The notes: a model not told the origin generated them from the sequence alone. Positions 1-8,069 are shown, counted from the stretch's first letter. The stretch: 48,858 nucleotides of DNA from an uncultured Agathobacter sp. (GCA_934307695.1 CAKRCS010000014.1:1-48858), one strand, 5' to 3'. Numbers and translations are program-made.

Positions 1-104
1 GACGTCCACATTCAGTTTTAAGAAAATACGGAATCTGCAGAGTATGTTTCCGTGAGTTAGCATATAAAGGTCAGATTCCAGGCGTTAAGAAAGCGTCTTG
101 GTAG
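1..104 (+). CDS. rpsN: 30S ribosomal protein S14, zinc type (3' end only)
   Basis: Only the last 34 sense codons are present; the first complete codon begins at base 3 and the TAG stop is at 102-104. The tail reads [20 protein letters not shown] and ends in VKKASW. This is the C-terminus of the short zinc-binding S14 (S14p/S29e type), and the visible CRVC pair is the second half of its four-cysteine zinc site. S14 sits in the head of the 30S subunit. It precedes rpsH in the usual spc-operon order, and 20 bases separate its stop from the rpsH start, so the two are co-transcribed. The 5' part lies outside the window. Confidence 0.93.
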   Translation, partial: RPHSVLRKYGICRVCFRELAYKGQIPGVKKASW

Positions 105-124
105 AATTAAGGAGGAAAAATATC

Positions 125-529
125 ATGATGATGACAAGTGATCCAATCGCAGATATGCTTACAAGAATCCGTAATGCAAATACTGCTAAGCATGATACTG
201 TAGATATTCCATCTTCCAAGATTAAGGTTGCAATCGCTGGTATCCTTGTTGATGAAGGATTCATCGAGAAGTACGACATCATCGAAGATGGCAACTTCAA
301 GACTATCCGCGTTACTTTAAAGTACGGCGCAGATAAGAACGAGAAGGTTATCACCGGTATTAAGAGAATTTCTAAGCCAGGTCTTCGTGTATACGCAGGC
401 AAGGAAGAGATCCCTTCTGTACTTGGTGGATTAGGAATCGCAATTCTTTCAACCAATCAGGGAATTATCACTGATAAGGAAGCTCGCAAGCTTCAGGTTG
501 GTGGAGAAGTATTAGCATTCGTTTGGTAG
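125..529 (+). CDS. rpsH: 30S ribosomal protein S8
   Basis: 134 residues, a normal length for S8. The N-terminus carries the family signature [15 protein letters not shown], and the C-terminal RNA-binding half has [13 protein letters not shown] followed by GGEVLAFVW. Three ATG codons lie in tandem at 125, 128 and 131. The first is chosen because AAGGAGG at 109-115 gives a 9-base spacer; a longer reading from 98 would overlap rpsN and has no ribosome binding site. S8 binds 16S rRNA in the central domain and in many bacteria also represses the spc operon through its mRNA. No S8-binding site was identified here. A 264-base spacer follows, which is unusual inside this operon. Confidence 0.97.
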   Translation: MMMTSDPIADMLTRIRNANTAKHDTVDIPSSKIKVAIAGILVDEGFIEKYDIIEDGNFKTIRVTLKYGADKNEKVITGIKRISKPGLRVYAGKEEIPSVLGGLGIAILSTNQGIITDKEARKLQVGGEVLAFVW

Positions 530-540
530 CCCGAAAGCAA

Positions 541-645
541 CTTAATGAGCGCGAGTTAAAACGAAGCGCGAATTTAGTGCGAGGGCGTTCTCTGAGATTA
601 GCAAGAGCAAGTCGTAAGACGCAGCTTGAGCTTAGCGAAGAGAAC
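541..645. repeat. Structured, possibly repetitive element in the rpsH-rplF spacer
   Basis: The 264-base spacer between rpsH and rplF holds no plausible gene. Seen: a GC-rich stretch with three variants of GYGCGA(G/A) at about 549, 566 and 577, followed by an imperfect inverted repeat with outer arms GTTCTCT (587-593) and AGAGAAC (639-645). Inside are smaller pairs such as CAAG (608-611) with CTTG (625-628). The rest of the spacer is AT-rich. Inference: this looks like a small intergenic repeat (MITE or REP-like) that inserted into the operon and is transcribed with it. Whether other copies exist elsewhere in the genome cannot be seen from this window. Confidence 0.4.
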
Positions 646-730
646 CACCTATGAAACTTAATCAAGCCTATATACTCGATGCATTTATAATGTAAAGTAT
701 AGGGCAAAAGAAACAACTCAAAGTATAAAC

Positions 731-747
731 TGACCACAGGGGTCAGA
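731..747 (+). promoter_or_regulatory. Small hairpin 46 bases upstream of rplF
   Basis: CTGACC (731-736) pairs with GGTCAG (742-747) around a five-base loop. It lies between the structured element and the rplF ribosome binding site (AGGAGG, 781-786) and has no T-tract, so it is not a terminator. The same bases weakly resemble a promoter (CTGACC, 17 bases, TATAAA), but the -35 match is poor. The function is unknown. Confidence 0.3.
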
Positions 748-793
748 AATACTATAAACTATTAACCTGATATCAAATATAGGAGGTACGGGC

Positions 794-1333
794 ATGTCAC
801 GTATAGGAAGAATGCCAATCGCAGTACCTGCAGGCGTAACTGTGGATATTGCAGAAAATAATCATGTGACTGTAAAAGGTCCTAAGGGAACTCTGGAGAG
901 AACTCTCCCGGCAGAAATGGACATCAAATTAGAAGGTTCTGAAATCATTGTTTCAAGACCAAATGATTTGAAGAAGATGAAGTCTTTACACGGACTTACA
1001 AGAACACTGATCCACAACATGGTAGTAGGTGTAACCGAAGGCTACACCAAGACCCTTGAAGTAAACGGTGTTGGTTACAGAGCATCTAAGTCCGGAAAGA
1101 AGCTTACTCTTAACCTTGGATACTCTCATCCGGTAGAGATGGAAGATCCAGAAGGTCTTGAGGCAGTCGTTGAAGATAACAAGATTATCATTAAGGGTAT
1201 CGATAAAGAGAAGGTTGGCCAGTACGCAGCTGAAATCAGAGCTAAGAGAGCTCCTGAACCATATAAGGGTAAGGGTATCAAGTATGCTGATGAAGTTATC
1301 CGTCGTAAAGTTGGTAAGACCGGTAAAAAATAA
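794..1333 (+). CDS. rplF: 50S ribosomal protein L6
   Basis: 179 residues, full length. It begins [17 protein letters not shown] and carries the C-terminal L6 signature [16 protein letters not shown] followed by [11 protein letters not shown]6 has two similar domains, binds 23S rRNA near the sarcin-ricin loop and contacts the factor-binding site of the large subunit. ATG at 794 follows AGGAGG at 781-786 with a 7-base spacer. rplR follows 19 bases downstream. The only oddity is the long structured spacer upstream; the protein itself looks ordinary. Confidence 0.97.
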   Translation: MSRIGRMPIAVPAGVTVDIAENNHVTVKGPKGTLERTLPAEMDIKLEGSEIIVSRPNDLKKMKSLHGLTRTLIHNMVVGVTEGYTKTLEVNGVGYRASKSGKKLTLNLGYSHPVEMEDPEGLEAVVEDNKIIIKGIDKEKVGQYAAEIRAKRAPEPYKGKGIKYADEVIRRKVGKTGKK

Positions 1334-1352
1334 GTAAAGGAGTGGACAGGAA

Positions 1353-1721
1353 ATGGTAAGCAAGAAATCTAGAACTGAAGTTCGTGTAAAAAAGCATGAC
1401 AGAATGCGTTTTCATCTTTCCGGAACATCTGAGCGTCCTCGTTTAGCTGTTTTCAGAAGTAATAACCATATGTATGCGCAGATCATTGATGATACTGTTG
1501 GTAATACACTTGTTTCTGCATCTACTCTTGACAAAGACGTAAAGGCAGAAATCGAGAAGACCAATAACGTTGAGGCAGCAGCTAAGCTTGGAACCATCAT
1601 TGCTAAGAAGGCTCTTGATAAGGGTATCTCTACTGTAGTCTTCGATAGAGGTGGTTTTATCTACGCAGGCAAGGTTAAGGCATTAGCTGAAGCAGCAAGA
1701 GAAGCTGGCTTAGATTTTTAG
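1353..1721 (+). CDS. rplR: 50S ribosomal protein L18
   Basis: 122 residues, the usual bacterial length. Family features are the basic N-terminus with [19 protein letters not shown], the central HMYAQIIDD strand and the C-terminal [21 protein letters not shown]18 binds 5S rRNA and links it to the 23S rRNA central protuberance. ATG at 1353 is preceded by AAAGGAG (1336-1342). rpsE starts 12 bases after the stop, consistent with one transcript in standard spc order (rplF-rplR-rpsE). Confidence 0.97.
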   Translation: MVSKKSRTEVRVKKHDRMRFHLSGTSERPRLAVFRSNNHMYAQIIDDTVGNTLVSASTLDKDVKAEIEKTNNVEAAAKLGTIIAKKALDKGISTVVFDRGGFIYAGKVKALAEAAREAGLDF

Positions 1722-1733
1722 GAGGAAACAAAC

Positions 1734-2243
1734 ATGAAACGTGAAATCATTGATGCAAGTCAATTAGAATTAGTTGACAACGTTGTTGACATCAAGCGTG
1801 TAACAAAGGTTGTTAAGGGTGGACGTAACATGCGTTTCACAGCTCTCGTTGTTGTTGGCGATAAGAATGGTCATGTAGGTGCTGGACTTGGAAAGGCAAC
1901 CGAAATTCCGGAAGCAATTCGCAAGGGTAAGGAAGACGCAATCAAGAGCATGATCAGCGTTCGTCTGGATGAGAACAATAGTATTACACATGATGTAACA
2001 GGAAAATACACAGGTGCTTCCGTATTACTTAAGAAGTCTCCTGAAGGTACTGGTATCATCGCTGGTGGTCCGGCTCGTTCCGTATGTGAGATCGCTGGAA
2101 TCCAGAACATCCGTACAAAGTCTTTAGGCTCAAACAACAAGCAGAACGTTGTTCTTGCAACAATCGAGGCATTAAAGCAGCTCAGAGCCCCGGAAGAAAT
2201 TGCAAAGCTTCGCGGAAAGTCTGTTGAAGAGATCTTAGGTTAA
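1734..2243 (+). CDS. rpsE: 30S ribosomal protein S5
   Basis: 169 residues. The N-terminal double-stranded RNA-binding-like half has [20 protein letters not shown] and [20 protein letters not shown]. The C-terminal half has [20 protein letters not shown]5 sits at the back of the 30S subunit near the mRNA entry channel, interacts with S4 and S8 and affects decoding accuracy. ATG at 1734 follows AGGAGG overlapping the rplR stop region. rpmD follows with a 14-base gap. Nothing unusual. Confidence 0.97.
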   Translation: MKREIIDASQLELVDNVVDIKRVTKVVKGGRNMRFTALVVVGDKNGHVGAGLGKATEIPEAIRKGKEDAIKSMISVRLDENNSITHDVTGKYTGASVLLKKSPEGTGIIAGGPARSVCEIAGIQNIRTKSLGSNNKQNVVLATIEALKQLRAPEEIAKLRGKSVEEILG

Positions 2244-2257
2244 GGAGGTATTGAGAA

Positions 2258-2443
2258 ATGGCAGATAAGAAAGTAAAGGTTACACTTATTAAGTCAACGA
2301 TCGGTGCTGTTCCTAAGAACAAGAAGACAATCGAAGCTCTGGGATTATCCAAGTTATACAAGACGGTAGAATTACCGGATAACGCAGCTACTCAGGGAGC
2401 ACTTCGCAAAGTAGCACCGTATGTAAAAGTAGAAGAAGCATAA
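2258..2443 (+). CDS. rpmD: 50S ribosomal protein L30
   Basis: 61 residues, the typical bacterial L30 length. Signature: [20 protein letters not shown] followed by [16 protein letters not shown]30 is a small peripheral 50S protein present in most but not all bacteria. ATG at 2258 is preceded by AAGGAGG at 2242-2248, which overlaps the end of rpsE. rplO follows 19 bases downstream. Confidence 0.96.
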   Translation: MADKKVKVTLIKSTIGAVPKNKKTIEALGLSKLYKTVELPDNAATQGALRKVAPYVKVEEA

Positions 2444-2462
2444 AAGACAAGGAGGTGCCATA

Positions 2463-2903
2463 ATGGATTTATCTAGTTTAAAAGCAGCAGAAGGTTCTGT
2501 TCATAGCGACAATTTCAGACGCGGACGTGGACATGGATCAGGAAATGGTAAGACTGCTGGTAAGGGCCACAAGGGTCAGAAAGCTCGTTCTGGAGCACCA
2601 AGACCAGGATTTGAAGGTGGTCAGATGCCATTATACAGAAGATTGCCAAAGAGAGGTTTCAAGAACAGAAACACTCAGACAATCGTTGCCATTAACCTTT
2701 CCGCTTTAGAGAAATTCGAGAATGACGCAGTTGTTTCCGTTGATACACTCATCGAGGCAGGCGTTGTAAAGAACCCTAAAGACGGCGTAAAGATTCTTGG
2801 AAATGGTGAACTTACTAAGAAGCTTACAGTTCAGGCAAATGCATTCAGTGCAAGCGCAAAAGAAAAGATTGAGGCTCTTGGTGGAAAAGCAGAGGTGATC
2901 TAA
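2463..2903 (+). CDS. rplO: 50S ribosomal protein L15
   Basis: 146 residues. The flexible glycine/arginine-rich N-terminal extension contains [20 protein letters not shown] and [17 protein letters not shown], both characteristic of L15; the globular C-terminus ends [10 protein letters not shown]15 is an early-assembly 50S protein that threads its extension into 23S rRNA. AAGGAGG at 2450-2456 sits 6 bases before ATG 2463. The stop TAA (2901-2903) shares its last A with the secY ATG, so secY is probably translationally coupled to rplO. Confidence 0.97.
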   Translation: MDLSSLKAAEGSVHSDNFRRGRGHGSGNGKTAGKGHKGQKARSGAPRPGFEGGQMPLYRRLPKRGFKNRNTQTIVAINLSALEKFENDAVVSVDTLIEAGVVKNPKDGVKILGNGELTKKLTVQANAFSASAKEKIEALGGKAEVI

Positions 2904-4222
2904 TGCTTGAGACACTCCGTAATGCGTTTAAAGTTAAGGATATTCGTAACAGAATCATTTTTACTTTTTTTATGTTAGTTGTCATCCGAATCGGAAGCGA
3001 GCTTCCGGTTCCGGGTGTTAACGGTTCTGTATTCCAGGATTGGTTTGCAAACCAGACAGCAGACGGATTGGGCTTTTTTGATGCAATTACCGGTGGTTCT
3101 TTCCTGAACATGTCCGTATTTGCACTTAACATTACACCATACATTACTTCTTCCATTATCATGCAGCTTCTCACGATCGCAATTCCGAAGCTTGAGGAAT
3201 TACAGCGTGATGGCGAGGATGGAAGAAAGAAGATCGTCGAGATCACCCGTTATCTCACGATCGCGCTTGGATTGATCGAAGCGATCGCAATGACCATCGG
3301 ATTTTACCGTGGAGGATACTTGGTAGACAAGAGTGCTCTTACAGTGATCCAGGTAATTGTAGCGCTTACAGCCGGATCAGCAGTTCTTATGTGGATCGGC
3401 GAGAGAATCACAGAGAAGGGAATCGGAAATGGTATTTCCATCGTACTTACGATCAATATTATCTCCCGTATCCCGGATGACCTTGGAACCCTCTGGAACC
3501 AGTTCATCGTTTCCGCAGGCTCTATTCCGAAGGGAATCGTAGCAGCACTCATCATCGTGGCAATCATTGTTGCAATGGTAGTATTTGTTATCCTCCTTCA
3601 GGGCGCAGAGCGCAGGATCCCTGTTCAGTATTCTAAGAAAATCCAGGGAAGAAAGCAGGTTGGCGGTCAGCAGACGCATATCCCGCTTAAGGTAAATACC
3701 GGTGGTGTAATCCCTGTAATTTTTGCTCAGTCGTTAATGCAGACTCCGGTCATTATTGCCAGCTTGTTAGGCAAGGGTAACGGAACCGGCATCGGAAGCA
3801 AGATTTTAAGAGGATTATCCCAGTCTAACTGGTGTGATCCGAAGAATCCGGTATACTCTATCGGATTGATCGTGTACATCGTACTTATCATCGCGTTCGC
3901 ATATTTCTATACGCAGATTACATTTAATCCGCTTGAGATTGCCAACAACATGAAGCGTGCAGGTGGGTTTGTTCCTGGTATTCGTCCGGGTAAGCCAACA
4001 AGCGATTACTTAAATCAGATCTTAAACTACATCGTATTTATCGGTGCAGTTGGTCTTACCATCGTTGCGGTAATTCCGATTTTCTTCAACGGTGTGTTTG
4101 GCGCTGATGTGTCATTTGGTGGAACTTCAATCATCATTATCGTAGGTGTCGTAATCGAGACCTTGAAACAGATTGAATCCCAGATGCGTGTTCGCTACTA
4201 TAAAGGATTTTTGAATGATTAA
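2903..4222 (+). CDS. secY: Preprotein translocase subunit SecY
   Basis: 439 residues, the family's normal length, with ten predicted membrane segments. Recognisable parts are the N-terminal KDIRNRIIFTFFMLVVIRIG, the plug and TM2 region ITGGSFLNMSVFALNITPYI, and the large cytoplasmic loops including RRIPVQYSKK and NNMKRAGGFVPGIRPGKPTS, which contact the ribosome and SecA. SecY forms the protein-conducting channel of the cytoplasmic membrane with SecE and SecG, encoded elsewhere. The start overlaps the rplO stop by one base. An 84-base spacer with a possible pseudoknot separates it from adk. Confidence 0.97.
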   Translation: MLETLRNAFKVKDIRNRIIFTFFMLVVIRIGSELPVPGVNGSVFQDWFANQTADGLGFFDAITGGSFLNMSVFALNITPYITSSIIMQLLTIAIPKLEELQRDGEDGRKKIVEITRYLTIALGLIEAIAMTIGFYRGGYLVDKSALTVIQVIVALTAGSAVLMWIGERITEKGIGNGISIVLTINIISRIPDDLGTLWNQFIVSAGSIPKGIVAALIIVAIIVAMVVFVILLQGAERRIPVQYSKKIQGRKQVGGQQTHIPLKVNTGGVIPVIFAQSLMQTPVIIASLLGKGNGTGIGSKILRGLSQSNWCDPKNPVYSIGLIVYIVLIIAFAYFYTQITFNPLEIANNMKRAGGFVPGIRPGKPTSDYLNQILNYIVFIGAVGLTIVAVIPIFFNGVFGADVSFGGTSIIIIVGVVIETLKQIESQMRVRYYKGFLND

Positions 4223-4229
4223 TAAGTTT

Positions 4230-4278
4230 GGAGATACAGGTTCTGCCCGTATCTCCATTCGTGTATCTTCACAGAACC
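4230..4278 (+). promoter_or_regulatory. Candidate H-type RNA pseudoknot between secY and adk
   Basis: Seen: GGAGATAC (4230-4237) is perfectly complementary to GTATCTCC (4249-4256). The 11-base loop contains GGTTCTG (4239-4245), which is perfectly complementary to CAGAACC (4272-4278) downstream. The pairings cross, giving an H-type pseudoknot with an 8-bp stem 1, a 7-bp stem 2, and connecting loops of 1, 3 and 15 bases, which is sterically reasonable. It ends 29 bases before the adk ATG. There is no T-tract, so it is not a terminator. A role in adk expression is inference; no known riboswitch class was recognised. Confidence 0.45.
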
Positions 4279-4288
4279 CCATTTTTGA

Positions 4289-4951
<663 letters not shown>

Positions 4952-4955
4952 AAAC

Positions 4956-5753
4956 ATGTCAGTTACGATCAAATCTGACAGCGAGATCGAATTGATGCGG
5001 GAGGCGGGGAGAATCCTCGCCCTCGTTCATCAGAATCTCGGCAAAGCAATCAAACCAGGGATGTCTACTTTGGATATTGACCGGTTGGGAGAAGAGATGA
5101 TCCGCAGCTACGGTTGTATTCCATCGTTTCTGAATTATTGCGGATATCCGGCTTCCATCTGCGTATCGGTAAACGAGGAAGTTGTCCACGGTATACCGAA
5201 CAAGAACCACATCATCAAGGAAGGCGACATCGTAAGCCTTGACGCGGGCGTGATCTACAAGGGATACCATTCTGACGCAGCAAGGACTGTGGCAGTCGGC
5301 GAAGTCAGCAAGGAGGCACAGGCACTCATTGATGTGACGCGGATGTCATTCTTTGAGGGTGTCAAGAAGGCGCGGGCAGGAAATCATCTGTACGATATTT
5401 CCGCAGCAATCGGAGATTATGCGACGGCAAGAGGCTATGGAGTCGTTTACGACCTTGTCGGACACGGAATCGGAGCGAACCTGCATGAGGAACCGGAGGT
5501 GCCGAATTTCCGGCAGAGATGGCCGCATAGGGGCATCAGGCTCCGCCCGGGCATGACGCTTGCGATTGAACCGATGATCAATGCGGGCGCACCGGAGGTA
5601 CTCTGGATGGACGACGAATGGACCGTTATAACGGAAGACAGATCCCTTTCTGCTCATTATGAGAACACAATATTGATTACAGAGGGCGAACCGGAGATCC
5701 TCTCATTGACAGAGGACGAAAAAGCAGCCGGCTATCTGGATCTGATCCGGTAG
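4956..5753 (+). CDS. map: Methionine aminopeptidase, type I
   Basis: 265 residues. It removes the initiator methionine from nascent proteins. The five metal ligands are visible in order: Asp in SLDAGVIYKG, Asp in YHSDAARTVAVG, His in VGHGIGANLHEEPEVPN, Glu in LAIEPMIN and Glu in YENTILITEGEPE. ATG at 4956 is preferred: GGAG at 4943-4946 gives a 10-base spacer. An in-frame TTG at 4941 would overlap adk and lacks a ribosome binding site. Many clostridia carry a small KOW-domain gene between map and infA (family knowledge); here the gap to infA is only 47 bases and that gene is absent. Confidence 0.95.
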   Translation: MSVTIKSDSEIELMREAGRILALVHQNLGKAIKPGMSTLDIDRLGEEMIRSYGCIPSFLNYCGYPASICVSVNEEVVHGIPNKNHIIKEGDIVSLDAGVIYKGYHSDAARTVAVGEVSKEAQALIDVTRMSFFEGVKKARAGNHLYDISAAIGDYATARGYGVVYDLVGHGIGANLHEEPEVPNFRQRWPHRGIRLRPGMTLAIEPMINAGAPEVLWMDDEWTVITEDRSLSAHYENTILITEGEPEILSLTEDEKAAGYLDLIR

Positions 5754-5800
5754 GCGGAAGAACAATCAGGTAGATATCAAACAGGAGGTATGAAGAGATT

Positions 5801-6019
5801 ATGTCAAAGGCAGACGTAATTGAAGTAGAAGGTGTTGTTGTAGAGAAGTTACCAAACGCATTTTTTAAGGTGGAGCTTGAGAATGGACACCAGATTTTGG
5901 CAACCATCAGCGGAAAGCTTCGTATGAATTTTATCCGTATTTTGCCGGGAGATAAAGTAACCATCGAAATGTCCCCATATGATCTTACAAAAGGCAGGAT
6001 CATTTGGCGAGATAAATAA
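5801..6019 (+). CDS. infA: Translation initiation factor IF-1
   Basis: 72 residues, exactly the family length. It is one OB-fold domain: [40 protein letters not shown] and [20 protein letters not shown], ending RIIWRDK. IF-1 binds the 30S A site during initiation with IF-2 and IF-3. ATG at 5801 follows AGGAGG (5783-5788) with a 12-base spacer. A strong promoter begins 8 bases after the stop, so the downstream genes can be transcribed independently of this unit. Confidence 0.97.
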   Translation: MSKADVIEVEGVVVEKLPNAFFKVELENGHQILATISGKLRMNFIRILPGDKVTIEMSPYDLTKGRIIWRDK

Positions 6020-6026
6020 ATTTGTA

Positions 6027-6055
6027 TTGACTTCTTGAAAGTCAATGTGTATAAT
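6027..6055 (+). promoter_or_regulatory. Sigma-A promoter for rpmJ, with overlapping palindrome
   Basis: TTGACT (6027-6032), a 17-base spacer and TATAAT (6050-6055) make a near-consensus housekeeping promoter between infA and rpmJ. The -35 is the left arm of a palindrome, TTGACTT (6027-6033) with AAGTCAA (6039-6045) around five bases, which could be a protein operator. It gives rpmJ and the alpha operon their own start point inside an otherwise read-through operon. The promoter is well supported; the operator is inference. Confidence 0.75.
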
Positions 6056-6066
6056 ACTAAACGGAC

Positions 6067-6119
6067 ACTTTTGGAAAAGTACCCGAAAAGGCGGCAAAAC
6101 GCCGTAAAATGGGACTTTT
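6067..6119 (+). promoter_or_regulatory. Leader of rpmJ with two mutually exclusive hairpins
   Basis: AAAAGT (6075-6080) can pair with ACTTTT upstream (6067-6072, two-base loop) or, together with CCC (6082-6084), with GGGACTTTT downstream (6111-6119, one bulged A). The larger structure encloses a GC hairpin (CGGC 6092-6095 with GCCG 6101-6104). The two folds exclude each other, and the larger one ends 11 bases before the AAGGAGG of rpmJ. Such alternatives are typical of attenuators, but the trigger is unknown and no T-tract terminator is evident. Confidence 0.4.
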
Positions 6120-6140
6120 ATAGAGAAAGGAGGATTTGCT

Positions 6141-6254
6141 GTGAAGGTAAGATCATCAGTTAAACCTATTTGCGAAAAGTGCAAAGTTATCAAGAGAAAA
6201 GGAAGCATTCGCATTATCTGCGAGAATCCGAAGCATAAGCAGAGACAGGGTTAA
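6141..6254 (+). CDS. rpmJ: 50S ribosomal protein L36, zinc-binding
   Basis: 37 residues, the usual size of L36. It reads [20 protein letters not shown] and ends NPKHKQRQG. The zinc ligands Cys11, Cys14, Cys27 and His32 are all present, so this is the zinc-containing (C+) paralogue. L36 is the smallest 50S protein and binds 23S rRNA below the L7/L12 stalk. The start is GTG at 6141 after AAGGAGG (6127-6133, 7-base spacer). A dedicated promoter and a structured leader lie upstream. A 298-base spacer follows before rpsM. Confidence 0.96.
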   Translation: MKVRSSVKPICEKCKVIKRKGSIRIICENPKHKQRQG

Positions 6255-6552
6255 TTACCAATCGTATTTGACCCTGCTATTTGTGCGTTTAGGAGAACCT
6301 TTTCAAATCATTATGTGCGGCTGCAGCGAAAGACCTTTCGCTGTTCATAATAAACAGAGCATATCTGTAAGGCGGTGATAGCATACCGAATATCCCGCTC
6401 GTAATATGCAATCATGGAGAACCATTTTTTCATACACACATTTCAGGGCGTGCAACCGCAGCTGTATGCAGGATGGCTTTCGGGATACGATATATTGTTG
6501 CGATATATCCGTTACTATCAATCAGGAAAATTTTATGGAGGTGTAAACACAC
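6255..6552 (+). promoter_or_regulatory. Long rpmJ-rpsM spacer, possible r-protein leader
   Basis: No gene is supported in these 298 bases; the one short reading (ATG 6414) lacks a ribosome binding site and runs into rpsM in another frame. Seen: an 8-bp hairpin CAGCGAAA (6324-6331) with TTTCGCTG (6336-6343) around GACC, a second AT-rich hairpin near 6488-6508 (GATATAT with ATATATC), and a repeated GGAGAACC (6292-6299 and 6416-6423), each followed by a T-rich run ending in CA. Alpha operons are commonly controlled by S4 through a leader RNA (family knowledge). This spacer is in the right place, but its fold was not matched to a known leader. Confidence 0.35.
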
Positions 6553-6921
6553 ATGGCTCGTATTGCAGGTGTAGATTTACCAAGAGAAAAACGTGTTGAG
6601 ATCGGCTTAACTTACATCTACGGAATTGGCAGAGTAAGCTCTAACCGTATCCTTGAGGCAGCAAATGTAGATCCTAACACTCGTGTTAGAGATTTGACTG
6701 ACGAAGAAGTAAAGAGAATCAGCGCAGTCATCGATGAGACCCAGACTGTAGAAGGTGATTTAAGAAGAGAGATCGCTCTTAATATCAAGAGACTTCAGGA
6801 AATCGGATGCTATCGTGGAATCCGTCACAGAAAGGGACTTCCTGTTCGTGGACAGAAGACAAAGACCAACGCAAGAACAAGAAAAGGTCCTAAGAGAACT
6901 GTAGCAAACAAGAAAAAGTAA
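6553..6921 (+). CDS. rpsM: 30S ribosomal protein S13
   Basis: 122 residues. Family features: [20 protein letters not shown], the helix-two-turn-helix [14 protein letters not shown], and the basic tail [20 protein letters not shown], ending ANKKK. S13 is in the 30S head and forms the intersubunit bridge with L5, contacting the P-site tRNA. GGAGG at 6537-6541 lies 11 bases before ATG 6553. It opens the alpha operon rpsM-rpsK-rpsD-rpoA-rplQ. Confidence 0.97.
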   Translation: MARIAGVDLPREKRVEIGLTYIYGIGRVSSNRILEAANVDPNTRVRDLTDEEVKRISAVIDETQTVEGDLRREIALNIKRLQEIGCYRGIRHRKGLPVRGQKTKTNARTRKGPKRTVANKKK

Positions 6922-6949
6922 TCATTTGAGAAAGTAGGTTAGTTTAGAT

Positions 6950-7345
6950 ATGGCTAAGACAGTTGCAAAGAAAGTAACAAAAAAGCGTATTAAGAAAAAC
7001 GTTGAACGCGGACAGGCACATATTCAGTCATCTTTCAATAATACAATCGTAACTCTTACAGATGCTGAAGGTAACGCATTATCATGGGCGAGCGCTGGTG
7101 GTCTTGGATTCAGAGGCTCAAAGAAGTCTACTCCATACGCTGCACAGATGGCAGCAGAAACCGCAGCTAAGGCAGCTATGATTCATGGTTTAAAGACAGT
7201 TGATGTATTCGTTAAGGGACCAGGTTCAGGAAGAGAAGCAGCTATCCGTGCGCTCTCTGCATGCGGAATCGAAGTAACTTCCATTAGAGACGTAACTCCG
7301 GTACCTCACAATGGATGTCGTCCACCAAAGCGCAGAAGAGTTTAA
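6950..7345 (+). CDS. rpsK: 30S ribosomal protein S11
   Basis: 131 residues. Signature segments: [40 protein letters not shown] and [20 protein letters not shown], and the C-terminal [17 protein letters not shown]11 forms part of the mRNA exit region of the 30S platform. The ribosome binding site is weak (AAGTAGG around 6930) before ATG 6950, so translational coupling with rpsM, 28 bases upstream, may contribute. The alternate residues in the family tail (CRPPKRRRV) are intact. Confidence 0.97.
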   Translation: MAKTVAKKVTKKRIKKNVERGQAHIQSSFNNTIVTLTDAEGNALSWASAGGLGFRGSKKSTPYAAQMAAETAAKAAMIHGLKTVDVFVKGPGSGREAAIRALSACGIEVTSIRDVTPVPHNGCRPPKRRRV

Positions 7346-7364
7346 TTAGGAGGTATAGATTAAG

Positions 7365-7958
7365 ATGGCAGTTAATAAAACCCCTGTATTGAAGAGATGC
7401 AGATCCCTTGGCTTGGAGCCAAGCTATTTAGGATATGATAAGAAGTCTAAGAGAAATTTAACCAGATCCAACCGCAAGGTATCTGAGTACGGACTTCAGT
7501 TAAAAGAGAAGCAGAAGGCTAAATTCATTTACGGTGTATTGGAGAAGCCTTTCCACAACTACTACTTAAAGGCTGACCAGATGAAGGGTATGACAGGTAC
7601 AAACCTTATGACTATCCTTGAGTCAAGACTTGACAACGTAGTATTCCGCCTTGGTTTTGCTAGAACCAGAAGAGAGGCAAGACAGATCGTTGATCACAAG
7701 TTCGTTACTGTAAACGGCAAGTGCGTAAACATTCCTTCTTACCTTGTAAAGGCTGGAGATGTTATCGAAATCAAAGAGAGCAAGAAGAACATTCAGAGAA
7801 TGAAGGACGTCATCGAAGTTGCTGGTGGCAGACTTGTTCCGGAATGGTTAGACGTTGATGCTGAGAAGCTTCAGGGAACTGTTAAGGAATTACCTTCCCG
7901 CGAGCAGATCGATGTCCCAGTTGATGAAATGCTTATCGTCGAGTTGTACTCTAAGTAA
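7365..7958 (+). CDS. rpsD: 30S ribosomal protein S4
   Basis: 197 residues. The N-terminal domain here has no CXXC pairs, so this is the zinc-free (C-) form. The S4 RNA-binding domain reads ESRLDNVVFRLGFARTRREA and VDHKFVTVNGKCVNIPSYLV. S4 nucleates 30S assembly, helps maintain decoding accuracy and acts as an antitermination factor and operon repressor in several bacteria. AGGAGG at 7348-7353 precedes ATG 7365. Its presence inside the alpha operon (not as a separate gene, as in Bacillus subtilis) is the common clostridial arrangement. Confidence 0.97.
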   Translation: MAVNKTPVLKRCRSLGLEPSYLGYDKKSKRNLTRSNRKVSEYGLQLKEKQKAKFIYGVLEKPFHNYYLKADQMKGMTGTNLMTILESRLDNVVFRLGFARTRREARQIVDHKFVTVNGKCVNIPSYLVKAGDVIEIKESKKNIQRMKDVIEVAGGRLVPEWLDVDAEKLQGTVKELPSREQIDVPVDEMLIVELYSK

Positions 7959-7983
7959 AATAAGACGAATTAAAGACAGACTT

Positions 7984-8025
7984 ACGCGTGCCGTGGAGTG
8001 GTTTTACATTCCGCGGATTTCGCGT
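7984..8025 (+). promoter_or_regulatory. Hairpin in the rpsD-rpoA spacer
   Basis: CCGTGGAGT (7991-7999) pairs with ATTCCGCGG (8008-8016), nine pairs including two G-T wobbles, around the loop GGTTTTAC. An outer pair, ACGCG (7984-7988) with CGCGT (8021-8025), extends it. No T-tract follows, so it is not a terminator. It lies 44 bases before the GTG start of rpoA and may tune rpoA translation or mark an RNA processing site; this is inference. Confidence 0.4.
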
Positions 8026-8069
8026 CTATGTATAAATAGCATGGAAACCCGAAAAGGAGGGACTTTGTA

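Noticed and set aside
468..737. Minus-strand frame over the rpsH-rplF spacer
   Set aside because: Against the direction of the operon, no ribosome binding site, and it crosses the inverted-repeat element.
6414..6599. Short plus-strand frame in the rpmJ-rpsM spacer
   Set aside because: No ribosome binding site, and it runs into rpsM in another frame. The bases are better read as a leader.
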